Positions 17,951 to 25,483 of a stretch of 64,000 nucleotides of DNA are shown one piece after another. The DNA is from Streptomyces sp. NBC_00483 (GTDB lineage Bacteria > Actinomycetota > Actinomycetes > Streptomycetales > Streptomycetaceae), in NCBI RefSeq assembly GCF_036013745.1, contig NZ_CP107880.1, forward strand, positions 1,736,001-1,800,000. Direction: 5' to 3'. Under the pieces are notes generated by a model. The model was given only the letters and a program-made list of their open reading frames with translations, did not search any database and had not been told where the DNA came from. The stretch's first letter is position 1, and every line of letters starts with the position of its first letter. The position numbers and the translations under genes are program-made.

Positions 17951-18987
17951 CCGAAGACCACGCAGGACGCCGCCGGCACCGGTGCGCTGCCGCCCCGCAC
18001 CGGGACCCCGGACTCCCGGTCGACCGTGAACCACGTGACGTCGCCGGAGCGCTCGTTCGCGGCGTAGAGGAACCGGCCGGACGGGTCGAGGGCCAGGTCG
18101 CGGGGCCAGTTGCCGCCGCAGGGGACGGTGCCGTGGAGGGTCGGCCGCTCGCCGGTCGGGTCGAGGGCGAAGAGGGAGAGCAGGTCGGCGCCGCGCGTCG
18201 CCGTCCACAGGAAGCGGCCGTCGGGGGCGACGACGAGCGCCGAGGGGTACGCGTCGCCGGCCGGTGCGCCCGTCAGAACCGGGGTCTCCGTGAGCGGCTT
18301 GAGGGCGCCGTCCGCGGCGTTCCACGCGCAGACCGTCAGCGTGGGGGCGAGTTCGTTGAGGACGTACACGTAGTCGCCCGACGGGTGGAAGGCCAGGTGG
18401 CGGGGGCCCGAGCCGGGGCGCAGGGCCGTCTCCTGGTGCGGCAGGAGGCCGCTTCCTTCGGGGTTCTTCGCGTACACGTGGACCGAGTCCGTGCCCAGGT
18501 CGACCGCGAGGGCCCAGGCGCCGGTGGGGTCCGGCAGGATCTGGTGGGCGTGCGGGGACTGCTGGCGCTGCGGGTGCGGGCCCGAACCGGTGTGGCGGTG
18601 CGCCTCGGCCGCGCCTCCGGCCGGGATGCCGTCGGCGCGCAGCGGGACCGAACTGACGCTGCCGGAACCGTAGTTGGCGGTCAGGACCCGCCCGTCCCAG
18701 ACGGACAGATGGGTGGGGCTCTCGCCGCCCACCGGCACCGGCGGCGCGGCGGGCGTCAGCGGCGCCGAGTCCGTGCGGAACGCGGCCACCGCCCCGTCGG
18801 CCGTCTCGCTCACCGCGTACAGCAGGCCGCCGGAGACCGTCAGGTACGAGGGGTCGGGCAGCTCGTCCGTGGCGTCGAGGAGCGTGAGCGAGCCGTCCTT
18901 GGGGTCGAGCGCCGCGGTCACGATGCCGCGCCCGCCGGCCGCCGTGAACGATCCGATGTACGCCCGCTCTGCCTGACTCCCGGTCAC
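17947..18987 (-). CDS. Lactonase-family beta-propeller (6-phosphogluconolactonase YbhE type)
   Basis: A 346-residue seven-bladed propeller protein. Recognisable repeats include AYIGSFT, LDATDELPDPSYLTVS, GSGPRHLAFHPSGDYVYVLNEL and GGNWPRDLALDPSGRFLYAANE. E. coli Pgl/YbhE of this family hydrolyses 6-phosphogluconolactone, but many members have no tested activity. No signal peptide, so it is probably cytoplasmic. The gene lies downstream of the nitric oxide synthase gene on the same strand, separated by 118 bases that include a hairpin element, so it may have its own promoter. Confidence 0.85.
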   Translation of the reverse strand: MTGSQAERAYIGSFTAAGGRGIVTAALDPKDGSLTLLDATDELPDPSYLTVSGGLLYAVSETADGAVAAFRTDSAPLTPAAPPVPVGGESPTHLSVWDGRVLTANYGSGSVSSVPLRADGIPAGGAAEAHRHTGSGPHPQRQQSPHAHQILPDPTGAWALAVDLGTDSVHVYAKNPEGSGLLPHQETALRPGSGPRHLAFHPSGDYVYVLNELAPTLTVCAWNAADGALKPLTETPVLTGAPAGDAYPSALVVAPDGRFLWTATRGADLLSLFALDPTGERPTLHGTVPCGGNWPRDLALDPSGRFLYAANERSGDVTWFTVDRESGVPVRGGSAPVPAASCVVFG

Positions 18988-19044
18988 TGCGTCCCCTTTC
19001 GGCGTGCGGACCCGGCGCCCGCGCCGCCGACGGTAGCAGCGGGC

Positions 19045-19103
19045 CAGGGCCTGCCGTTTGGACCGGCCCCGCGAGCCCGGCCTGATCCGAACGGCAGGCC
19101 CTG
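19045..19103. terminator. Long inverted repeat just after the nitric oxide synthase stop, containing a shared 28-nt element
   Basis: A 14-bp perfect stem, CAGGGCCTGCCGTT (19045-19058) with AACGGCAGGCCCTG (19090-19103), encloses a 31-base GC-rich loop. It begins two bases beyond the synthase stop codon on the minus strand and probably ends its transcript, though there is no T-tract. The right side (19075-19102) is 26/28 identical to 20718-20745. Confidence 0.6.
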
Positions 19104-19105
19104 GG

Positions 19106-20464
19106 TCAGAGCAGGTCCCGCCAGGGCCTCGTGGGGCGTTGCGTGGCCGGCTCCTCGCCGCGGGCGCGGGTGTGGGCGTCGGGGTGGTGGACGTAGGCGG
19201 GGGTGGCCGGTGCGTCGTCGTACGTGCGGTGGAAGACCGGGGTCGTCGAGCCGGAGAGCGGCGGGACGATCCAGGACCAGTCGGCGCCGACGGCGCGGCC
19301 GCGGGACTCCTCGCGGGCGACGTGGGTGAGGAAGCGCCGGGACTCGGTGTGGTGGTCGGCCATGGTGACGCCCGCGCTGTCGAAGGAGTGCAGGACGGAG
19401 CGGTTCAGCTCGACGAGGGCGCGGTCCTTCCAGAGAGACCGGTCGCTGGAGGTGTCGAGGCCGAGGCATTCGGCGAGGTAGGGCAGGAGGTTGTAGCGGT
19501 CGGTGTCGGCGAGGTTGCGGGCGCCTATCTCCGTGCCCATGTACCAGCCGTTGAAGGGCGCCGCGCCGTAGCAGACGCCGCCGATCTCCAGGCACATGTT
19601 GGCGAGCGCGGGGACCGCGTGCCAGCGCAGGCCGAGATCGGACCACCAGTCGAACTCCGGGTGCCGCAAAGGGACTTCGAGGATCGCGTCGGAGGGGAGG
19701 TCGAAGCAGCGGGGCGGGCGGCGCGGGTCCGCCTGGACGAGCAGCGGCAGTACGTCGAAGGGGCTGCCGGCGCCGCCGCGCCAGCCCAGGCGGCGGGCGT
19801 ACGCCGTGAGTCCGGTGCCGCGCGGGTCCCCGACCACATGGCCGTCGCGCTGGACGTAGCCGGCGTAGCGGATGAGTTGTTCGTTCCAGATCCGGGGGCC
19901 GGAGTGGTCCGGCCGATCGGGGGCGAAGACCGTGATGAGCGGGCGGATGCGGCCGCCGGGGGCCGCCTCGCGCAGATGGTCGGCGCAGGCCTCGGCGATC
20001 TCCTCGGCGGCGGTGAGGTGCCGCAGGTCGCGTACGCGCAGGGACTGCCAGTAGAGGCGGCCTATGCAGCGGTTGGCGTTGCGCCAGGCGACGCGGGCGC
20101 CGAAGACGAGTTCCTGCGGTGTGTGCGTGTACGTGCCCGTGGCCGCGAGCTCGGCGTCGACCTCGGCGAGGCGGGCGGACGGGTCGCCGAGCCCCTGCTC
20201 CGCGTGGTGCTGGCGGACGAACGCGGCCGCGGCGTGTGCGACTTCGCCGGTGCCGCGTGGGGTGGGGGTGGCGGGCCTGGGGCGGGTGCCATCGGCGGTG
20301 ACCGGGCAGCGGTCGTGGCGGGGCGGTTCGGGGGCGCGGGGGCCGGTGTGCCGGTTCGGGGCGAGGGCCAGCCAGCCGGCGGCGTCCGCCGGGTCCGTCG
20401 TGCTCCTCGCGTTCGTCACGTCCTCCACGGCTCGTGTTCCGTTCCGGCGCAGGTTGCTACGCAT
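19106..20464 (-). CDS. nos: Bacterial nitric oxide synthase, oxygenase domain
   Basis: A 452-residue enzyme that oxidises arginine to citrulline and nitric oxide. The haem-ligand cysteine is Cys133 in VAWRNANRCIGRLYW. The arginine and pterin site segments FDWWSDLGLRWHAVPALANM and FNGWYMGTEIGARNL are intact. There is no fused reductase domain, as in other bacterial NOS proteins, so electrons come from unlinked partners. The N-terminal 70 residues are a poorly conserved Pro/Arg-rich extension. The ATG at 20464 is preferred for its GGGGGTG ribosome site; an in-frame start at 20488 exists. No cytochrome P450 (TxtE) or peptide synthetase lies beside it, so this is a stand-alone NOS and not a thaxtomin-type cluster. 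Confidence 0.95.
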   Translation of the reverse strand: MRSNLRRNGTRAVEDVTNARSTTDPADAAGWLALAPNRHTGPRAPEPPRHDRCPVTADGTRPRPATPTPRGTGEVAHAAAAFVRQHHAEQGLGDPSARLAEVDAELAATGTYTHTPQELVFGARVAWRNANRCIGRLYWQSLRVRDLRHLTAAEEIAEACADHLREAAPGGRIRPLITVFAPDRPDHSGPRIWNEQLIRYAGYVQRDGHVVGDPRGTGLTAYARRLGWRGGAGSPFDVLPLLVQADPRRPPRCFDLPSDAILEVPLRHPEFDWWSDLGLRWHAVPALANMCLEIGGVCYGAAPFNGWYMGTEIGARNLADTDRYNLLPYLAECLGLDTSSDRSLWKDRALVELNRSVLHSFDSAGVTMADHHTESRRFLTHVAREESRGRAVGADWSWIVPPLSGSTTPVFHRTYDDAPATPAYVHHPDAHTRARGEEPATQRPTRPWRDLL

Positions 20465-20717
20465 GGTGCACCCCCAGCGACTGGTCATCGGCGCGCGGCC
20501 CGCTCCCGCACGGACGTGCGCCCTGGATTCGATGGCGCGGGGTCTACCCGTCGGGCGAACTGATCCACCCTGTATGTGCCCCGGACACGTGCCTCAAACG
20601 ATGCGGCGGTGTCCACGCCGCTGCGAGACAACCACAAGCCGACCCCGGTCGGCGCCCGGTTACGGAGGCGCGGGGAGCGCATGGAACTGCGCCTGGGGCG
20701 CGCGCGGCCGACTGCGC

Positions 20718-20745
20718 GCCCGGCCTGATCCAAACGACAGGCCCT
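20718..20745. repeat. Second copy of the 28-nt 3'-end element, after the FUSC gene
   Basis: The 28 bases differ at only two positions from 19075-19102 and have the same orientation. In minus-strand reading the element starts with the last two bases of the FUSC stop codon, and contains a small hairpin, GGCCTG with CAGGCC around a 10-base loop. Thus two consecutive minus-strand genes carry the same element directly after their stops. Confidence 0.75.
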
Positions 20746-22234
20746 ACGCCTCCCGAGCCCCGCGCAGCGGTACCGCCAGCTCCACCAGCGCGCGCTCGAG
20801 CGCGTGCAGGTGGGCCAGGACCGGATGCCCCGCCTCCGCGACCTGCGGAACCGCAACCGCCGCGCGAGCGTACGGCGCGGGAGCCGTGAGCGCCTCGACC
20901 GCCGCCTCCACCCGCTGGCACGCCGCTGCGAGCCGCGCGTCGTGGGAGGCCTCCGGGTCCGCGGCGACGGACGCCAGCCCCCGCACCTCGCGCGCACAGT
21001 CGTCGAGCAGCGTGAGCACCTGCCGGGCCCGGCCCTTCCGGGCCTTCACGGGGCTCAGCGGATGCACGAGCGGCGACAACGACAGCCGTACCCGCCCGAG
21101 GATGTGCTCCAGTTCCGCGACGCGCGGCGCCGGATCGGCGCTCGCGTCGCCGCTCAGCCGCGCCGCCGTCTCGGCCGCGCACGCGTGCACACACCGCAGC
21201 GCCCGCTCGACCCATGCCTCGGTCACGGAGTGCGTGGTCACGGGCAGCAGGAGCAGCACCGCGAGCGCGGCGCCGAGCGAACCGACCGCCGTCTCCCCCA
21301 CCCGGAGGGCAAGCAGCGCCGGGTCGAGCACGCCGAGGAGCCCGTACAGCATGCTCGCCATCACCGTGACCGCGAGCATCATCCAGGTGTACGAGACGTG
21401 CGCGGTGTAGAAGATCCCGAAGACGCTGACCGCGACGATCACGGCGGCGGCCACCGCGTGGTCGTGCAGCGGGACGGCGACCAGGAACCCGAGCACGATG
21501 CCGAGCACCGTCCCCAGGAACCGCCGGAAGCCCCGCACCACCGTCTCCCCGCGCGACGTCGTCGCCACGAACACCCACCACGTCGCGCCCACGGCCCAGT
21601 ACCACCGCTGGTCCGAGAGCAGCTGCCCGATGCCGAGCGCGAATCCCGCCCCCACGGTCGCCTGCACGGCCTGCCGCGTCGTGATCCGCGCGAGCCCCGT
21701 GCCCCCGGTCGGCGCGGGCACGCCGACGGGCGCCGGGAGCCGCCGCTCGTAGCACCACACCCCGAACCGGACGACCGCCGCCGCGCCGAGCGACAGCAGC
21801 ACGGCGACGTACAGCTCGGGCAGTTGCCGCGGCACGGTGTGCAGGAACTGGGAGGCGAAGAAGGTCATGAACGCGAAGACCCCGAGCGAGTGCCCGCGCG
21901 GCCCCCACCGCCGCGCGTACACGCCCGCTCCCACGACGGCCAGGAAGGCGAGATCGCGGGCGAGGGGGATGTCGTGCAGGGCCGCGGCGAGCGCGAGCAC
22001 CGGCAGCCCGACGGCCGGCAGCAGCGCCGTCGTGACGGCCTGCCCGCGCACCGTCGCGTCGGTCACCGTGAACAGCGCGAGCAGCGCGGCGAGGCCGCCC
22101 GTGATCGCACCGGTCAGCGACTGCCCGACCGCGCCGCACAGCGCGACGGCGAGCCCGATCCCCAGCACGGCCCGCGTCGCGAACCGCAGCCGTATCCGCC
22201 CCGGATCCGCCGCCACGAACGCCCTCTTCAGCAA
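20744..22234 (-). CDS. FUSC-family membrane protein (aromatic acid/fusaric acid exporter type)
   Basis: About 496 residues. Two blocks of membrane helices, near residues 18-165 (for example GIGLAVALCGAVGQSLTGAI) and 210-340 (containing DQRWYWAVGATWWVFV), are followed by a soluble C-terminal half. This is the two-repeat FUSC architecture (YccC/AaeB), linked to efflux of aromatic acids and fusaric acid. No ATG fits the reading frame; the TTG at 22234 follows AAGGGGCGGGG, and a GTG at 22216 is an alternative. A terminator-like hairpin lies 43 bases upstream in the leader. It lies upstream of the NOS gene on the same strand, 279 bases apart. Confidence 0.82.
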   Translation of the reverse strand: MLKRAFVAADPGRIRLRFATRAVLGIGLAVALCGAVGQSLTGAITGGLAALLALFTVTDATVRGQAVTTALLPAVGLPVLALAAALHDIPLARDLAFLAVVGAGVYARRWGPRGHSLGVFAFMTFFASQFLHTVPRQLPELYVAVLLSLGAAAVVRFGVWCYERRLPAPVGVPAPTGGTGLARITTRQAVQATVGAGFALGIGQLLSDQRWYWAVGATWWVFVATTSRGETVVRGFRRFLGTVLGIVLGFLVAVPLHDHAVAAAVIVAVSVFGIFYTAHVSYTWMMLAVTVMASMLYGLLGVLDPALLALRVGETAVGSLGAALAVLLLLPVTTHSVTEAWVERALRCVHACAAETAARLSGDASADPAPRVAELEHILGRVRLSLSPLVHPLSPVKARKGRARQVLTLLDDCAREVRGLASVAADPEASHDARLAAACQRVEAAVEALTAPAPYARAAVAVPQVAEAGHPVLAHLHALERALVELAVPLRGAREA

Positions 22235-22276
22235 CGTGCCCCGCCCCTTCCGTACCGCGTCCGTCTCCTGACATGG

Positions 22277-22314
22277 AAAAGGCGCCGCGGAGACCCTCCC
22301 GGGTCCGCAGCGCC
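22277..22314 (-). terminator. Terminator-like hairpin in the leader of the FUSC gene (possible attenuator)
   Basis: Read on the minus strand, GGCGCTGCGGA pairs with TCCGCGGCGCC (11 bp with one G-U) and is followed by TTTTCC. The structure points toward the FUSC gene and ends 43 bases before its likely start. No other minus-strand gene lies upstream, so a simple gene-end terminator has nothing to terminate. Control by transcription attenuation is a possible role. The rest of 22235-22530 shows nothing else I can name. Confidence 0.55.
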
Positions 22315-22530
22315 ATCGACAGGCCCATCTCAGCACCTGTGGGGCCCGTGGTTCAACAGAGCCCGGAATCGCTGGGCCATTGGCCCAGTCCCCGGCTCCC
22401 GCCCCGTCGCCCCACCGGACCATCTGTCCAGCCGGGCCGCCGACGCGACTTTCTCTCGACAGGACGTCCGTGATGCGCGGTGTCTGTGGAGTGACGGTGA
22501 AGCGGGTTTCGGCCGCTCGGGACGGGCAAC

Positions 22531-23148
22531 ATGCCGCCCGTGACTCACCCCAGCGACGGCATTCCGAACAATGCCCCATACGGTTCCAGCCCGAACAGGC
22601 CTCCACATAGGGGCCCTTATCCCGCACAAGGCGGAGACACCGCCCCGATACACGGCGGCCCCGGAACTCCGTACGACGGCGGCCCCGGCGCCCCGTACGA
22701 CGGTGGTCCCCGCGCCCCGTACGACGGTGGCCAACGCCCCGCGTACGACGGTCCCCCGCCGCCCGCCTACCGCCAGGACCCGGACGTGCCGTACCAGCCC
22801 GTCCCCCACACCGGCTACGGCCAGAACTCCGGGTTCACCCCGTCCGGCCGCCCGGTGCGCAACCGCAGCGGCCGTGGCGCGGACCGCTTCGCCCTGATCG
22901 TGCACACCCTGGCCGACATCGCCGCGGTCTTCCTCGGCCTCTGGATCCTGCTGTACCTGCTCGACGCGAACCAGTCGAACGTGTTCGTCGACTTCGTGCA
23001 CGGCATGGCCGACTGGCTCGCCGGCTGGTCGCAGGACATCTTCACCATGGACACCGAGGGGCTGCGCGTCTTCTTCAACAACGCACTGCCCGCGGTGATC
23101 TATCTCGTGGTGGGCCACGGCGCCGCCGCCTGGATCCGCCGCCTGTGA
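22531..23148 (+). CDS. Small membrane protein with PYDGG repeats
   Basis: A 205-residue protein of unknown function. The first 110 residues are Pro/Gly/Tyr-rich and probably disordered, with four tandem 8-residue units at 42-73 (GGPGTPYD, GGPGAPYD, GGPRAPYD, GGQRPAYD). Two hydrophobic segments follow, LIVHTLADIAAVFLGLWILL and ALPAVIYLVVGHGAAAWI, separated by an acidic loop. This resembles many actinobacterial small membrane proteins with a Pro-rich cytoplasmic tail, but I do not recognise a named family. The ATG at 22531 has GGACGGG upstream; a GTG four codons later is possible. Confidence 0.75.
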   Translation: MPPVTHPSDGIPNNAPYGSSPNRPPHRGPYPAQGGDTAPIHGGPGTPYDGGPGAPYDGGPRAPYDGGQRPAYDGPPPPAYRQDPDVPYQPVPHTGYGQNSGFTPSGRPVRNRSGRGADRFALIVHTLADIAAVFLGLWILLYLLDANQSNVFVDFVHGMADWLAGWSQDIFTMDTEGLRVFFNNALPAVIYLVVGHGAAAWIRRL

Positions 23149-23320
23149 GTCGCTCGTCGGCCGGACTTCGGGGCGGCCCCCAACGCCCTGGAGACTCCGC
23201 CGACGGGCCTTCTTCCGATCACACCCGTCGCACACCTTGACGCCCGCGGGCACCCGGCGGGACGCTCGGCTCACCTTGAATCCGACGTCAACTCCGACGT
23301 CCACATCGAGAGGCGCGCCG

Positions 23321-24280
23321 ATGACGCAGGTCTGGACGGTCCGCGGTCCGATCGACTCCAGCGAACTCGGGAACGTACTCGTCCATGAACACGTCGTCAT
23401 CGTCGGCGAGGAGTTCCGGCAGAACCACGCGGAGTGGGACGAGCAGGCCGTCGTCGACGACGCCGTCGCCCAGCTGAACGAGCTCAAGGGTCTCGGCATC
23501 GACACCATCCTCGACCCGACGGTGCTCGGCCTCGGCCGGTACATCCCCCGCATCCAGAAGATCGCCGCGCGCACGGACCTCAACATCGTCCCCGCGACCG
23601 GTCTCTACACGTACAACGACCTGCCGTTCCAGTTCCACTACAACGGTCCCGGCACCCTGTTCGGCGGCCCCGATCCGCTCATCGACCTGTTCGTGAAGGA
23701 TCTGACCGAGGGCATCGCGGACACCGGTGTGCGTGCCGCGTTCCTCAAGTGCGCCATCGAGGAACAGGGCCTCACCCCCGGCGTCGAGCGGGCCATGCGG
23801 GCGGTCGGCCAGGCGTCCGTACGCACCGGGGCGCCGATCACCGTGCACACCCACCCGGCATCGGAGTCGGGGCTCGTCGCGCAGCGCGTGCTCGCCGAGG
23901 AGGGCGTCGACCTCACGCGTGTCGTGATCGGCCACTCCGGGGACACCGCTGACCTGGACCACCTGATGCGGCTCGCCGACGCCGGCTCGTACCTCGGCAT
24001 GGACCGGTTCGGGCTCGACACACCACTGACCACCGAACAGCGCGTCGACACCATCGTGGAGCTGGTGCGCCGCGGCTACACCGACCGGATCACGATCTCG
24101 CACGACGCCGCGTGTCTCATCGACTGGTTCGGCGACATCGACCGCGCCGAGGTCGCCCCGCACTGGAACTACCGGCACATCAGCGAGGACGTACTGCCCG
24201 CCCTCGCCGACAAGGGTGTGTCCAAGGACGACATCGACACGATCCTGCGGGCCAACCCGCGGCGCCACTTCGAGAGTTAG
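23321..24280 (+). CDS. Phosphotriesterase-family metal-dependent hydrolase
   Basis: A 319-residue TIM-barrel hydrolase of the amidohydrolase superfamily. All expected metal ligands are visible: His22 and His24 (LVHEHV), the bridging Lys143 (AAFLKCAIEE), His176/His178 (TVHTHPA), His205 (VVIGHSGD) and Asp262 (TISHDAAC). Natural substrates in this family are often lactones or esters; organophosphate activity is usually secondary. The ATG at 23321 follows GAGAGG. It is flanked by a hairpin terminator and has no obvious operon partner. Confidence 0.9.
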   Translation: MTQVWTVRGPIDSSELGNVLVHEHVVIVGEEFRQNHAEWDEQAVVDDAVAQLNELKGLGIDTILDPTVLGLGRYIPRIQKIAARTDLNIVPATGLYTYNDLPFQFHYNGPGTLFGGPDPLIDLFVKDLTEGIADTGVRAAFLKCAIEEQGLTPGVERAMRAVGQASVRTGAPITVHTHPASESGLVAQRVLAEEGVDLTRVVIGHSGDTADLDHLMRLADAGSYLGMDRFGLDTPLTTEQRVDTIVELVRRGYTDRITISHDAACLIDWFGDIDRAEVAPHWNYRHISEDVLPALADKGVSKDDIDTILRANPRRHFES

Positions 24281-24316
24281 GTCCTGTCGACAGGCCGTGG
24301 GGCCTGTCATCAGGAC
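24281..24316. terminator. Bidirectional hairpin between convergent genes
   Basis: Directly after the phosphotriesterase stop codon, GTCCTG (24281) pairs with CAGGAC (24311-24316), and GACAGGCC (24289-24296) pairs with GGCCTGTC (24301-24308). This gives 14 bp of stem with a 2x2 internal loop and a 4-base apex. There is no T-tract on either strand, as is usual in Streptomyces terminators. Confidence 0.75.
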
Positions 24317-24324
24317 CCAGCGCC

Positions 24325-24636
24325 TCAGGGGCTGACCGCGCCTCCCCCGCGCTCCACGCTGCGCAGCACCTCCGCGTGGAGGGCGGCAAGGCCGCCGGGC
24401 GGCACCGTCGCGGGGCTGCCGGTGAGGGTGTACCACTCGTCGGCGCCGGTGTACTGGACGGCGATCCGGGCCCGGTCCCCGGCCTCCCGGACGGTGGCGA
24501 CGGTGAGGTCCCCGGTGACCACGCCGACCTCGTCGGTCATGGCGCCACCGGGACCGGCGTGTACGTCGCCGGTGAGGGTCTCGGCCTTCTTCTCGTCCCC
24601 GCTCATGTCGTCCCCGCTCATGTCGTCCCCGCTCAT
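24325..24636 (-). CDS. Small conserved-type protein of unknown function with repeated start codons
   Basis: A 103-residue acidic protein. Its N-terminus is three copies of MSGD (MSGDD, MSGDD, MSGDE) encoded by a 15-bp tandem repeat, so three in-frame ATG starts exist at 24636, 24621 and 24606. The rest (DEVGVVTGDLTVATVREA, IAVQYTGADEWYTLTGSP) reads as a small beta-rich domain; I do not recognise its family. The first ATG overlaps the TGA stop of the HNH-nuclease lipoprotein gene by four bases, indicating translational coupling with it. No signal peptide or membrane segment. Confidence 0.75.
   Translation of the reverse strand: MSGDDMSGDDMSGDEKKAETLTGDVHAGPGGAMTDEVGVVTGDLTVATVREAGDRARIAVQYTGADEWYTLTGSPATVPPGGLAALHAEVLRSVERGGGAVSP
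24592..24636 (-). repeat. Three 15-bp tandem repeats covering a start codon
   Basis: The unit ATGAGCGGGGACGAC is present twice exactly and a third time with a final G instead of C. Each unit contains a start codon in the same frame, so gain or loss of a unit would only lengthen or shorten the protein by five residues. Confidence 0.9.
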
Positions 24637-25367
24637 GCGGAACACGTGCCCAGCATCGTGGTCAGCTCGGCCTTCTCGGCGTCGGTGACCGTCAGTTCGT
24701 ACGTCGACTTCACCGACACCCAGGAGCGGGCGTACGTGCACCAGTAGTCCTTGACGTCGGGCTGCCACTCGTCGGGCCCCTGGTCGCCCTTGGAGCGGTT
24801 CGAGTGGGCGGACACCGACAGGAGTTGGGGGTGCTTCAGGTCGTTGGCGAACGTCTTGCGCTGCTCCTGCGTCCACTGGTCGGCGCCGGAGCGCCAGGCG
24901 TTGGCGAGCGGCACGGTGTGGTCGATGTCGAGGTCCCCGGAGTCCGTGAACTTCTCGCCGTCGTAGACGCTGACCCAGTTCCCGGAGACCGCGCGGCACT
25001 CGTCGTCCGTCTTCACGTCCTTGCCGTCGCGCTTGAGGACGGCTTCGCGGGTGGTGCAGTTGTCGCCCTGCTCCTCCCAGTGCGGGAACTTGTCACGGCT
25101 GTAGCCGGACATGGAGCCGTGGGGTGCCACCTTCAGTTCGGCCAGTTCGGCTCGGGCGTCGTCCGCGCTCGGCACGCCGGGGAGAGTGCCCTCCTGCGCG
25201 GGGGCGCCGGTGGTCGCGCTCGCCGACGTCGAGGGTTCGGCGCCCTGCGCCGGGTCGTCGGACCCGCTGCCGACCCCCTGGCACCCCGCGAGCAACAGCA
25301 CCGTGAGCGCTGCCGGCACCGCCGACCGGCCCAACCGCCCGAACCGCGTACGTTCCTGAAACCCCAT
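24633..25367 (-). CDS. Secreted or lipid-anchored HNH endonuclease (DUF1524-type)
   Basis: A 244-residue exported nuclease. A hydrophobic signal ending in the lipobox LLLAGC at about residue 30 is followed by a Ser/Ala/Thr-rich linker and the catalytic domain. The nuclease core DLDIDHTVPLANAWRSGA holds the metal-binding D-H pair, and HSNRSKGDQGPDEW contains the later Asn/Lys element typical of actinobacterial HNH family proteins. Cysteine pairs (NCTT, DECRA, YWCTYA, GTCSA) suggest disulfides after export. The ATG at 25367 is preferred to the upstream TTG at 25376. Probably degrades extracellular DNA; specificity unknown. Confidence 0.87.
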   Translation of the reverse strand: MGFQERTRFGRLGRSAVPAALTVLLLAGCQGVGSGSDDPAQGAEPSTSASATTGAPAQEGTLPGVPSADDARAELAELKVAPHGSMSGYSRDKFPHWEEQGDNCTTREAVLKRDGKDVKTDDECRAVSGNWVSVYDGEKFTDSGDLDIDHTVPLANAWRSGADQWTQEQRKTFANDLKHPQLLSVSAHSNRSKGDQGPDEWQPDVKDYWCTYARSWVSVKSTYELTVTDAEKAELTTMLGTCSA

Positions 25368-25483
25368 GCCCCGCAACTACCTTCCGTCGGCCGCTTCGAA
25401 CACTCGAAGCGTACGATGCGGCCGACGGAGCGTCAGGGACCAGGCGCGGCCGGGCCCTGTCGCAGGCAACCGTGGAGTGCGAA

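Noticed and set aside
19106..20464. Nitric oxide synthase as part of a thaxtomin phytotoxin cluster
   Set aside because: No TxtE-like P450, peptide synthetase or TxtR regulator next to it within the window.
22640..22760. Possible CRISPR-like repeats
   Set aside because: The 24-bp period is contiguous without spacers and encodes an in-frame protein repeat.
23231..23320. N-terminal extension of the phosphotriesterase from 23237
   Set aside because: Adds a Thr/Pro/Arg-rich stretch not found in the family; the ATG at 23321 has GAGAGG and starts just before the conserved HEH motif.
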